Shown: positions 7,039 to 13,759 of the stretch, piece by piece
Layout: the number at the start of each line of letters is the position of its first letter
Numbering within the stretch: position 1 is the first letter of the stretch
Assembly: GCA_016280485.1 (NCBI GenBank)
Contig: JAEEGU010000143.1
Location: 1-23,656 of the forward strand
Source of the DNA: Bacillota bacterium
Lineage (GTDB): Bacteria; Bacillota; Clostridia; Peptostreptococcales; Anaerovoracaceae
Length of the DNA stretch: 23,656 bases
Direction: 5' to 3'
The notes under the pieces: model-generated
The model's input: only the letters and a program-made list of their open reading frames with translations
The model's database searches: none
What the model was told of the DNA's origin: nothing
Program-made: the position numbers and the translations under genes

Positions 7039-7065
7039 GCCACCCCTAAAAACGGGTGGCTTTTT
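7039..7065 (+). terminator. Intrinsic terminator between the leader ORF and DUF1846 (probable attenuator)
   Basis: GCCACCC (7039-7045) pairs with GGGTGGC (7054-7060) around CTAAAAAC, followed by TTTTT. It lies downstream of the strong promoter at 6887 and upstream of the DUF1846 start, so transcripts must pass it to reach the gene. No second promoter is obvious between it and the gene. Confidence 0.85.
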
Positions 7066-7091
7066 AAGTAATTAAAGAGAGGTGAAATTTG

Positions 7092-8612
7092 ATGGACAGA
7101 AAAATCGGATTCTCGGCAGAAAAGTACATTGAAGAGCAGTCAAAGTACATACTCGGCAGAATTAAGGACGGACAGGGACAGAGACTTTATCTGGAGTTCG
7201 GTGGCAAGCTGGTTCAGGACAAGCATGCAATGCGCGTACTGCCGGGGTTTGACGAAAATGCCAAAATCAAGCTGCTGCAAAAGATGAAGGATCAGGCAGA
7301 AATCATTATCTGCATTTACGCGGGAGACATTACTACAAATAAGACACGTCAGGACTTCGGAATCACTTACGATCTTGAAACTCTGCGCCTTATCGACATG
7401 TTCCGCAAGTATGATCTTTCGATTAACTCGGTAGTTGTAACAAGATATATTGATGCGCCGGCCGTTAATATGTTCATCAACAAGCTTGAACGCAGGGGCA
7501 TTCGCACCTACAAGCACCAGTTTACAAAGGGTTATCCTACAGACGTTGACACTATCGTTTCCGAGGAAGGCTACGGTGCAAACCCTTACATTGAGGTTAC
7601 CAAGCCGCTGGTAGTTGTTACCGGCCCGGGCGGTGGCTCCGGCAAGCTGGCCACTTCGCTTTCACAGCTCTATCACGAATACAAGAGGGGAGTAAAGGCT
7701 CGCTACGCAAAGTTCGAGACCTTCCCAATCTGGAATCTGCCGCTCAAGCATCCTGTAAATGTGGCTTACGAAGCGGCTACAGCGGACTTAAAGGATGTCA
7801 ACATGATTGATAACTTCCATCTCGAGGCATACGGCGAGATGGCCGTAAACTACAATCGTGACCTCGATGCATTCCCTCTGCTCCGCAGAATCATCGAAAA
7901 GATTACCGGTGAAGAATCCGAATACAAATCGCCGACAGATATGGGCGTTAACCGTGCAGGCTTTGCCATCACAGACGATGAGGTGGTAAAGGAAGCGGCA
8001 AACCAGGAAATCATCCGCCGCTACCTGATTGCTCAGGTTGACTACAAAAAGGGCAAGATTGAAGCAGGCACCATGGAGAGAATCAAGCTCCTCATGGATT
8101 CAATGAACCTCTCAGTCGAGGATCGTTCGGTTGTAGCTCCTGCCCGCGATTATGCCGAGGAAAAGCGCCGCAGTGACGAGGAGAAGTTCCAGAATGTCGT
8201 AGTTATGGCCATCGAGCTTCAGGACGGAACAATCGTTACAGGCCGCAGCTCACGCCGTATGGTAGCAGCTGCCGCAGCTGTACTGAATGCCGTTAAACGT
8301 ATATCGGGAATAGGCGATGATATACCTCTCATCACGCCTAGCGTCCTCAAGAGCATTCAGGACCTCAAGGTGGATGTCCTCCTCCAGGACCGCACATCCT
8401 TAAATCTCGAGGAAATTCTTTCCGCACTCACCGTTTCCTCCGCAACCAACCCTGCGGCTGAAATGGCGGCTGCAAAGCTTAAGGATCTCCGCGGCTGCAA
8501 GGCTCACTGCACAGCCATCCTTTCCGAGCACGACGAGCACACGCTCCGCTCCCTCGGTATCGATGTAACCAGCGACCCTGAATACGTAACAACAAACCTC
8601 TATTTCGCATAG
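7092..8612 (+). CDS. DUF1846 (UPF0371) family protein
   Basis: A 506-residue protein matching, as I recall it, the conserved DUF1846/UPF0371 family of Bacillota and Actinobacteria. Structures of members have been solved, but I know of no established function. Visible blocks: 'FDENAKIKLLQKM', 'CIYAGDITTNKTRQDFGITYD', a glycine-rich 'VVVTGPGGGSGKLATSLSQLYHE' segment (residues about 173-195) that resembles but does not match a Walker A loop, and 'TGRSSRRMVAAAAAVLNA' in the C-terminal part. There are no signal peptide or membrane helices, so it should be cytoplasmic. The ATG at 7092 is preferred over an in-frame TTG one codon earlier because AGAGGTG at 7078-7084 gives 7-base spacing. The prepilin peptidase gene begins 5 bases after its stop. 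Confidence 0.9.
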   Translation: MDRKIGFSAEKYIEEQSKYILGRIKDGQGQRLYLEFGGKLVQDKHAMRVLPGFDENAKIKLLQKMKDQAEIIICIYAGDITTNKTRQDFGITYDLETLRLIDMFRKYDLSINSVVVTRYIDAPAVNMFINKLERRGIRTYKHQFTKGYPTDVDTIVSEEGYGANPYIEVTKPLVVVTGPGGGSGKLATSLSQLYHEYKRGVKARYAKFETFPIWNLPLKHPVNVAYEAATADLKDVNMIDNFHLEAYGEMAVNYNRDLDAFPLLRRIIEKITGEESEYKSPTDMGVNRAGFAITDDEVVKEAANQEIIRRYLIAQVDYKKGKIEAGTMERIKLLMDSMNLSVEDRSVVAPARDYAEEKRRSDEEKFQNVVVMAIELQDGTIVTGRSSRRMVAAAAAVLNAVKRISGIGDDIPLITPSVLKSIQDLKVDVLLQDRTSLNLEEILSALTVSSATNPAAEMAAAKLKDLRGCKAHCTAILSEHDEHTLRSLGIDVTSDPEYVTTNLYFA

Positions 8613-8617
8613 AATCT

Positions 8618-9337
8618 ATGGAAAGTATTAATTGGATAAATTTAATATGGATACTTGCAATGCTGCCGATTGGAATCCTCCTGGGATGTAGTCTGGTTTA
8701 TGTATTTAACCATATCCCGGTTGCGTGGCTTTGTGATTATGGTAAAGAACCTGAGGGTGATTTGGCAAAAATCGAAGAGCGCCGAAAGAATGGCGACCGT
8801 GGTGTACAGCGGTTGCCCGGCATACCGTGGAAGCTTGTGCTCTCCGCATTCTTTGCGGTTATAGGAATCTATCTGATTACACTGGGCGGTCACGGCGGGC
8901 TGTATGCGCTGCCGCTATTGGTTATTATATGGTTACTGTTAATAATAGCAATCTCAGACGGTAAATATAAAATCATTCCGGATCAATTTGTTGTGTTTCT
9001 GGCGCTGATGTCCTGCACCTTAATCCCATTTGGCATGCCCATAAAAGATATGCTGCTCGGAGCACTGGCGGGTGCAGGCGTAATGCTGATCGTCGCTGCG
9101 ATAGGCTATTTCATCTCGCATCGAGAGAGCCTAGGCTTTGGCGATGTAAAGCTGATGGCGGCAATCGGCATGGTGACGGGACTCTACCCTTGCCTTGGGA
9201 TTATGGTTCTTGCCGCAATAGTCAGCGCAATGGGATTTTTGACAGGCATCGTGCGAAAGAGAATCAAGCTTACCGATTCGGTAGCGCTTGGACCTTATCT
9301 GGTTGCATGCACAATTGCGAGCCTGGTGCTGCTTTGA
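8618..9337 (+). CDS. Type IV prepilin peptidase (A24 family), lacking the zinc-cysteine motif
   Basis: A 239-residue polytopic membrane protease. The two catalytic aspartates are visible: D114 in 'ISDGKYKIIPD' and D176 in 'GFGDVKLMAAIGM', the GxGD motif. Such enzymes cut leader peptides of type IV pilins and pseudopilins at the cytoplasmic face. The N-terminal region has the membrane segment and 'NHIP' turn expected of PilD/ComC proteins, but the paired CxxC motifs of the methylase domain are absent and the cytoplasmic loop (residues about 38-70) is short and charged. N-methylation is therefore doubtful. No pilin or secretion ATPase gene is in the window. The ATG follows the DUF1846 stop by 5 bases and has no Shine-Dalgarno sequence, so translation is probably coupled. 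Confidence 0.88.
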   Translation: MESINWINLIWILAMLPIGILLGCSLVYVFNHIPVAWLCDYGKEPEGDLAKIEERRKNGDRGVQRLPGIPWKLVLSAFFAVIGIYLITLGGHGGLYALPLLVIIWLLLIIAISDGKYKIIPDQFVVFLALMSCTLIPFGMPIKDMLLGALAGAGVMLIVAAIGYFISHRESLGFGDVKLMAAIGMVTGLYPCLGIMVLAAIVSAMGFLTGIVRKRIKLTDSVALGPYLVACTIASLVLL

Positions 9338-9339
9338 TA

Positions 9340-9367
9340 AAAGCTTTCCCGTGAGGGAGGGCTTTTT
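9340..9367 (+). terminator. Intrinsic terminator after the prepilin peptidase gene
   Basis: An 11-bp stem with two G-U pairs (9340-9350 with 9355-9365) closes a GTGA tetraloop and runs into a T-tract. It ends the DUF1846-peptidase unit two bases after the peptidase stop. Confidence 0.88.
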
Positions 9368-9370
9368 TGA

Positions 9371-9399
9371 TTTACTTTTGGCGCTGAAAATGTTAGAAT
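9371..9399 (+). promoter_or_regulatory. Predicted sigma-A promoter of truA
   Basis: TTTACT (9371-9376, 4 of 6) is followed after 17 bp by TAGAAT (9394-9399, 5 of 6), with an extended TG-t in front. The RNA would start near 9406, 16 bases before the truA ATG. Confidence 0.6.
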
Positions 9400-9421
9400 A
9401 TAGTGGCGTGGGTGCAATGAA

Positions 9422-10323
9422 ATGAAGAATATTTTTATGACAATTGCATACGATGGGACCGACTTTCACGGCTGGCAGCGTCAGCCCGGAGAGCGCACCG
9501 TACAGGGCGAGCTGGAGCGCGTCCTCTCCGAGGTCTGCGGCGAGCCCATCACCATCGACGGCACGAGCCGCACAGATGCGGGAGTGCACGCCTACGGCCA
9601 GTGCGCCACCTTTCAGGGTGAGTTCGCGATTCCCGCAGACCGCATCAAAATTGCAGCAAACAATTACCTTGCGGGCAGTAAAAACCGGGAGACGGGCGAC
9701 ATCCGAATAACGGACATAAAGGAAGTGCCAATCGGCTTTCACGCGAGGTTCGACGCAAAGGGCAAGGAATATCTCTACAGGATTTCCGTCAGTCCCGAGC
9801 CTGATGTTTTCCGCAAAAACTATACTTACCAGATAAAGACGCCGCTTGACGCGGACGCCATGCGGGCGGCGGCGGAATATATCGCCGGAAAGCACGATTT
9901 TAAGTGCTTTCAGGCAAGCGGCGGCGAGGAAAAAGAGACCACCGTCAGGACGATTTACGCACTTACTATTATGAGTGAGGGCAAACCCGGAGAGAATACC
10001 TGCGAAAACGACGGCGTTACAAGCAGCGGCAAATCGGTGCAGAATCCACGCTGTCCGGTGCAGAATCCACGCTGTCCGGTGCAGACTCCGTAGAGGCCGG
10101 CGATATCACAATCGCTGTTTCCGGTGACGGATTCCTGTACAATATGGTGCGAATCATCGTGGGTACGCTCATCGAGGTCGGCCTCGGTAAACGGACGCCG
10201 GAGAGCGTAAAGGACACAATTGAAAGCCTTGACCGCACAAGGGCGGGCTTTACGGCGCCGGCACACGGACTGTACTTAAACAAGGTGTTCTACGACGAAA
10301 ACGATGGAAACGTTGAGAAATAG
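9422..10323 (+). pseudogene. truA: tRNA pseudouridine synthase A, reading frame broken near 10035
   Basis: TruA makes pseudouridine at positions 38-40 of the tRNA anticodon stem. The N-terminal part is intact: 'IAYDGTDFHGWQRQP', catalytic D52 in 'SRTDAGVHAYGQ', and 'FHARFDAKGKEYLYR'. The open frame then ends at TAG 10091-10093 after 223 codons. The missing C-terminal part ('AVSGDGFLYNMVR', 'GTLIEVGLGK', 'AGFTAPAHGLYL') continues in another frame to TAG 10321-10323. Both frames are open over 9979-10090. Adding one C at AAATC|GGTGC (10035) turns the sequence into the same TCCGGTGCAG seen at the next two repeat junctions and restores a single frame of about 300 codons. The break is thus a one-base loss, real or a sequencing error. 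The bridging loop is an unusually long hydrophilic insertion compared with typical TruA. Confidence 0.85.
10035..10089 (+). repeat. 21-bp tandem repeat inside truA
   Basis: Two identical 21-bp units (10035-10055 and 10056-10076), beginning CGGTGCAGAATCCACG, are followed by a partial third copy (10077-10089). The unit length is a multiple of three, so copy number does not alter the frame. In the repaired frame each unit encodes a GAESTLS-like heptapeptide. Confidence 0.9.
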
Positions 10324-10345
10324 GCAGCAAACGTATATTGCAAAT

Positions 10346-10390
10346 AGACGATACAAACACGATACATAAACGATAACACAGACGATAAAG
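10346..10390 (+). repeat. Four phased ACGATA hexamers upstream of the dCMP deaminase gene
   Basis: ACGATA occurs at 10348, 10359, 10370 and 10382, spacings of 11, 11 and 12 bp, each preceded by an A-rich context (AGACGATA, ACACGATA, AAACGATA, AGACGATA). The array fills the gap between truA and the ribosome site of the next gene, and the last copy abuts AAAGGAGG. About one helical turn per unit would place all four on one DNA face, as in an operator, but a simple tandem duplication would look the same. Confidence 0.6.
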
Positions 10391-10399
10391 GAGGATATT

Positions 10400-10873
10400 A
10401 TGGCAGAAAGACCCAGCTGGGACGAATATTTCATGGAGATGGCACAGCTTACCGCAAAGAGATCGACCTGTATGCGCAGGAACGTCGGCGCCATCATTGT
10501 AAAGGACAGACACATCGTTGCCACGGGCTACAACGGAGCGCCTCGCGGCATAAAGCATTGTGCTGAGCGCGGCGGATGCATGCGCGAAAAGCTGGGTGTG
10601 CCCAGCGGCGAGCGCCACGAGCTTTGCATGGCACTCCACGCAGAGCAGAATGCTATCATCCAGGCGGCAACCTTGGGCGTAAGCATTGAGGATGCCACGA
10701 TTTATGTGACCCATCAGCCTTGCGTAATCTGCGCAAAGATGATAATCAACGCAGGCATAAAGCGCATTGTGGTAAAGGAGGGCTACCCTGACAAGCTCGC
10801 GGTAGACATCCTCGACGAGGCAGGATTAAAGGTCGTGATGATAGATGAACATTCCGCATTCAATGCGGACTAG
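10400..10873 (+). CDS. Deoxycytidylate (dCMP) deaminase, ComEB type
   Basis: This 157-residue enzyme converts dCMP to dUMP for thymidylate synthesis. It has the zinc-dependent deaminase motifs HAE (80-82) and PCVIC (107-111; C108 and C111), plus the dCMP-deaminase features 'CMRRNVGAIIVKD' and 'GYNGAPRG' that bind the deoxynucleotide. Cys54, Cys60 and His73 between the motifs recall the extra metal site of some dCMP deaminases. AAGGAGG precedes the ATG by 6 bases. In clostridia this gene commonly lies just before the tagO/wecA-like and wecB genes and the ATP synthase operon, as here. It is a paralogue of the TadA fold found earlier in the window, but the substrate motifs differ clearly. Confidence 0.93.
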   Translation: MAERPSWDEYFMEMAQLTAKRSTCMRRNVGAIIVKDRHIVATGYNGAPRGIKHCAERGGCMREKLGVPSGERHELCMALHAEQNAIIQAATLGVSIEDATIYVTHQPCVICAKMIINAGIKRIVVKEGYPDKLAVDILDEAGLKVVMIDEHSAFNAD

Positions 10874-10887
10874 ATAAAGGAAAGGGG

Positions 10888-10949
10888 TTGGGACCTGTCT
10901 CTAAACTTCCCAAAAGGCTAATTTGGGGACTGTCCCTAAAATTGCAAAA
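10888..10949 (+). repeat. Pair of REP-like repeats (GGGACTGTCCC palindrome)
   Basis: Two similar segments of about 28 bp lie in tandem: 10888-10915 (TTGGGACCTGTCTCTAAAC...) and 10922-10949 (TTTGGGGACTGTCCCTAAAA...), about 34 bp apart. The second contains a perfect GGGAC-T-GTCCC palindrome; the first is a decayed copy. Short GGGGACTGTCCC elements are scattered in many genomes and in some cases are mobilised by RAYT transposases, but none is present here. The second copy runs directly into the ATG of the next gene. Confidence 0.65.
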
Positions 10950-12124
10950 TGGAATTTTACGGAAGCTTCCTGTCGGTGTTTCTGACAGGACTCATACTGG
11001 CGCTGATTTTCACACCGGTTGCAATCCGGCTTGCTCCGAAAATCGGTGCGGTCGACATACCAAAGGATAATCGGCGCATGCACACAAAGCCGATGCCGAG
11101 ATTTGGCGGTATGGCTATTTTCATCGGGACAATAGGTTCGCTTTTCGTGACAATGTCCTTTGCTTATCCAATGCTGCAAAGGTATCTCGCAGAAAGAGGC
11201 CTGTACCAATGGTTTGCCCAGCCCGATGACAAGATTTGGGCGCTGATAGTCGGAGGCATTTTAATCTACGCCCTCGGTGTAATCGATGATCTTAAAAATC
11301 TGCCGGCAAAGGTGAAATTCCTCGGCCAGATAATCTGCGCATCGATAGTATGGGCAATGGGAATCAGAATCAGCTTTATCTCGTTCTGGTTCATCAGCGA
11401 CCATGTCTTTTTCGGAAACGCGATGTCTTATATCATCACGGTTCTTTGGATTGTTGGCATCACAAATACGGTAAACTTAACAGACGGCCTCGACGGCCTT
11501 GCGGCGGGCGTTTCGTCCATCGCTTCGCTGTGCCTGGCTTATACGGCATATATACACGGCTCGTACCTTGCGGCGCTCGCGTTCCTCGCAATCACGGGCG
11601 GAGCGCTTGGCTTTCTGCGCTACAATTTCCACCCGGCAAAGATATTTATGGGTGACGGCGGGTCGCTCTTCCTCGGCTTCATGCTGGCGAGCACTTCCGT
11701 CATAGGTGCGGCAAAGTCGGCGACGGTCATCGCGATGATTGCGCCGGTGCTCGTGCTGGGCGTGCCTATTTTCGACACGAGCTTCGCCATCCTGCGCCGC
11801 GTTGCAAACCACAGACCGATCATGGAGGCCGACAAGGGTCACCTGCATCACAGACTGATGGCGGCCGGCCTCGGACAGAGGCGCAGCGTGCTTATGCTCT
11901 ACGGCGTGGCGGCGGTGATGGGTATCGCTTCCGTGCTGTATTCGCGCGACCTCTACGTGGAAACCGGCGGACTGCTTCTTGTGGCCTGCATGTACATCTA
12001 CATCTTCCTGACCGACGCAAGCTCGGGCAGACTGTCGCTTAAGGGCGTCAACGTCAAAGAAATCGAAAAGCAGGAGGCTCGCGAAAAGGCCCACAATACA
12101 GAACAACCAAACAAAGGAGTATAG
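10949..12124 (+). CDS. Polyprenyl-phosphate HexNAc-1-phosphate transferase (TagO/WecA type)
   Basis: A 391-residue polytopic membrane enzyme of the MraY/WecA family. It transfers GlcNAc-1-phosphate (or a similar sugar) from UDP-sugar to undecaprenyl phosphate, the first step of teichoic-acid or envelope polysaccharide synthesis. Motifs: DD at 113-114, 'NLTDGLDGLAAG' (176-187), 'FMGDGGSLFLG' (D236), and the C-terminal 'HLHHRL' (298-303) that marks the WecA/TagO branch over MraY. The final residues form a charged cytoplasmic tail. The ATG at 10949 starts right at the first transmembrane segment but has no Shine-Dalgarno sequence; REP-like repeats occupy that spot. wecB follows after 5 bases, giving a functional pair around UDP-GlcNAc. 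I leave the symbol blank because tagO and wecA cannot be told apart by sequence alone. Confidence 0.9.
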   Translation: MEFYGSFLSVFLTGLILALIFTPVAIRLAPKIGAVDIPKDNRRMHTKPMPRFGGMAIFIGTIGSLFVTMSFAYPMLQRYLAERGLYQWFAQPDDKIWALIVGGILIYALGVIDDLKNLPAKVKFLGQIICASIVWAMGIRISFISFWFISDHVFFGNAMSYIITVLWIVGITNTVNLTDGLDGLAAGVSSIASLCLAYTAYIHGSYLAALAFLAITGGALGFLRYNFHPAKIFMGDGGSLFLGFMLASTSVIGAAKSATVIAMIAPVLVLGVPIFDTSFAILRRVANHRPIMEADKGHLHHRLMAAGLGQRRSVLMLYGVAAVMGIASVLYSRDLYVETGGLLLVACMYIYIFLTDASSGRLSLKGVNVKEIEKQEAREKAHNTEQPNKGV

Positions 12125-12129
12125 ACACA

Positions 12130-13236
12130 ATGAAAGTAATGACGGTGTTCGGGACACGCCCCGAAGCCATAAAAATGGCGCCGCTTGTAAAGGCGATGAA
12201 CGCAGACCCGGAAATCGAATCGATCCTCTGCGTGACGGCGCAGCACAGGGAAATGCTCGACCAGGTACTCGATCTTTTCGAGCTGACTCCGGACTATGAC
12301 CTAAACATAATGAAGCCAAACCAGACCATCAATATGATTACCGCAAACGTAATCATGGGGCTCGAGGAAATCCTCAAGAAAGAGCAGCCTGACATGGTGC
12401 TGGTGCACGGCGACACCACAACCACCTTCGCCACCGCGCTGGCGGCGTTCTACAACCAGACAAAGGTGGGCCACGTGGAAGCGGGACTTCGCACATACGA
12501 CAAGTATTCACCTTACCCGGAAGAGATGAACAGAGTGATGACCGGCCATATCGCCGACCTCCACTTCGCGCCGACCGAGCGCAATCGCCGGAACCTCCTT
12601 AAGGAAGGCATTGACGAAAAGAACATCTACATCACCGGCAACACCGTAATCGACGCACTGCTCGATGTGACGGGCAAGCCTTACGAGTTTGAGGATGAGA
12701 CCTTAAAGGCACTCGACTTTGAGGGCAAGCGCGTGATTGCCGTTACGTGCCACCGCAGGGAAAACCTCGGCGAAAACATGGAGCACATCTTCGGCGCAAT
12801 ACGCCGTATCGCTGACGAGTTTGACGATGTTGAAATTGTGTATCCGGTGCACTTAAATCCAAAGGTGCGCGAGATTGCGGGCCGCATCCTTTCGGGCGCG
12901 GACAATGTGCATCTGATTGAGCCGCTTACCTACCAGCCGTTCTCGAACCTGATGGCAAAGAGCTACCTGATCGTAACCGATTCGGGCGGCATTCAGGAAG
13001 AGGCGCCGGCTCTCGGAAAGCCTGTGCTTGTCGTAAGAAAGGAAACCGAACGTCCGGAGGCCGTAGAGGCCGGGACGGTCAAGCTTGCGGGCGTAGAAGA
13101 GGAGACCATCTACGGAATGATGAAGACTCTGCTCACAGACCCCGCTGCTTACAAGGAAATGGAGCATGCGGCAAATCCTTACGGCGACGGACATGCGGTG
13201 GAGCGCATAGTTAAAATATTAAAGGAAAGATTATAA
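12130..13236 (+). CDS. wecB: UDP-N-acetylglucosamine 2-epimerase, non-hydrolysing
   Basis: This 368-residue cytoplasmic enzyme interconverts UDP-GlcNAc and UDP-ManNAc, supplying ManNAc for wall teichoic acid linkage units or other envelope glycans. It has the GT-B-type family motifs in order: 'VFGTRPEAIKMAPLVKA', 'VHGDTTTTFATALAAFY', 'GHVEAGLRT', 'PEEMNRVMTG', 'TCHRRENLGE' and 'TDSGGIQEEAPALGKPVLVVR'. AAAGGAG precedes the ATG and lies in the end of the transferase gene. The pairing with the TagO/WecA-like transferase suggests that both feed the same lipid-linked glycan. A hairpin terminator follows at 13289. Confidence 0.95.
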   Translation: MKVMTVFGTRPEAIKMAPLVKAMNADPEIESILCVTAQHREMLDQVLDLFELTPDYDLNIMKPNQTINMITANVIMGLEEILKKEQPDMVLVHGDTTTTFATALAAFYNQTKVGHVEAGLRTYDKYSPYPEEMNRVMTGHIADLHFAPTERNRRNLLKEGIDEKNIYITGNTVIDALLDVTGKPYEFEDETLKALDFEGKRVIAVTCHRRENLGENMEHIFGAIRRIADEFDDVEIVYPVHLNPKVREIAGRILSGADNVHLIEPLTYQPFSNLMAKSYLIVTDSGGIQEEAPALGKPVLVVRKETERPEAVEAGTVKLAGVEEETIYGMMKTLLTDPAAYKEMEHAANPYGDGHAVERIVKILKERL

Positions 13237-13252
13237 AACCACAGAAATGTAC

Positions 13253-13277
13253 TAATTTGCGGTCTTATAGCAAATTA
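13253..13277 (+). repeat. Perfect 8-bp inverted repeat downstream of wecB
   Basis: TAATTTGC (13253-13260) pairs with GCAAATTA (13270-13277) around a 9-base loop. No T-tract follows, so it is not a terminator by itself. It may stabilise the wecB transcript end or serve as a binding site. Confidence 0.5.
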
Positions 13278-13288
13278 ACAGAAAGTTC

Positions 13289-13331
13289 AAGCGGATGTCG
13301 GCACGCGCCAATGTCCGCTTTTTCAGTTTTT
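13289..13331 (+). terminator. Terminator between wecB and the ATP synthase operon
   Basis: A 14-bp stem with one mismatch and two G-U pairs (13289-13302 with 13307-13320, loop ACGC) is followed by TTTCAGTTTTTT. It separates wecB from the atp promoter at 13354. Confidence 0.85.
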
Positions 13332-13353
13332 TGTATAAGTATTTCTTAAAATA

Positions 13354-13382
13354 TTGCAAAAATTGTATTTTTGGAGTATTAT
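13354..13382 (+). promoter_or_regulatory. Predicted promoter of the ATP synthase operon
   Basis: TTGCAA (13354-13359, 4 of 6), a 17-bp spacer and TATTAT (13377-13382, 5 of 6). The RNA would start near 13389, 28 bases before the TTG start of atpI. Its position argues against a longer atpI beginning at 13354. Confidence 0.6.
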
Positions 13383-13416
13383 ATTGTTGTATATTGGGCA
13401 ACTTTGGAGGTTTAAA

Positions 13417-13725
13417 TTGATTTATGTTATCAGTGCGGCCGTTGGCGCAGCATATGGTGTGCTGTGCGGGCTGCTCAAATATATTCTTCTATGGAGGAAA
13501 ATGCTTACGGCGGGTGATGATGTATACTTCAAGAACTCACAGGTAATGACCAGAATGATCGCAAGTTACATTATCAACGCCATTGTATTATTGATAGTTC
13601 TCTTGGTACGGCACCTTATAGAGCCGCTCTCCTTCGAGGCGACGGTCATTGCCGCAGCAATAGGACTTTCCCTAATCGGCAAGGTTTACTCCATTGGTAA
13701 GGTTTATTCGAAAGTGAAGGAATAA
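13417..13725 (+). CDS. atpI: ATP synthase subunit I (AtpI-like), TTG start
   Basis: A 102-residue membrane protein with about four hydrophobic segments, first gene of the atp operon. AtpI proteins are accessory factors linked to c-ring assembly or Mg2+ uptake and are poorly conserved; position is the main evidence. I chose TTG 13417 because GGAGG at 13406-13410 lies 6 bases upstream and the promoter lies at 13354-13382. An earlier in-frame TTG at 13354 would fall in the -35 element. The C-terminus carries a small direct duplication: GKVYS occurs twice within 'GKVYSIGKVYSKVKE', from an 18-bp repeat at about 13678-13713. A four-segment protein rather than the usual two-helix form of some species is normal for this family. 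Confidence 0.78.
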   Translation: MIYVISAAVGAAYGVLCGLLKYILLWRKMLTAGDDVYFKNSQVMTRMIASYIINAIVLLIVLLVRHLIEPLSFEATVIAAAIGLSLIGKVYSIGKVYSKVKE

Positions 13726-13759
13726 ATACAGGCAGACAGAATAAAATAGGAGGCAATTA

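Noticed and set aside
7089..7091. TTG as the start of DUF1846
   Set aside because: The adjacent ATG at 7092 has better spacing from AGAGGTG and needs no alternative start.
10035..10089. CRISPR-like repeat
   Set aside because: The 21-bp units are directly adjacent with no spacers and lie in a coding loop.
10020..10095. Programmed -1 ribosomal frameshift in truA
   Set aside because: No X-XXY-YYZ slippery heptamer or strong downstream pseudoknot was seen, and a one-base loss relative to the neighbouring repeat junctions explains the shift more simply.
10888..11070. 60-codon plus-strand ORF starting in the REP-like repeat
   Set aside because: It overlaps the start of the TagO/WecA-like gene in another frame, and its first part is only the translated repeat.
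11477..12319. Minus-strand open frame (280 codons) opposite the TagO/WecA-like and wecB genes
   Set aside because: It crosses two genuine genes, and its His/Arg/Cys-rich translation resembles no family. No promoter is seen on that strand.
13354..13416. Longer N-terminus for atpI from TTG 13354
   Set aside because: The TTG is part of the predicted -35 and has no ribosome site, whereas TTG 13417 has GGAGG at ideal spacing.
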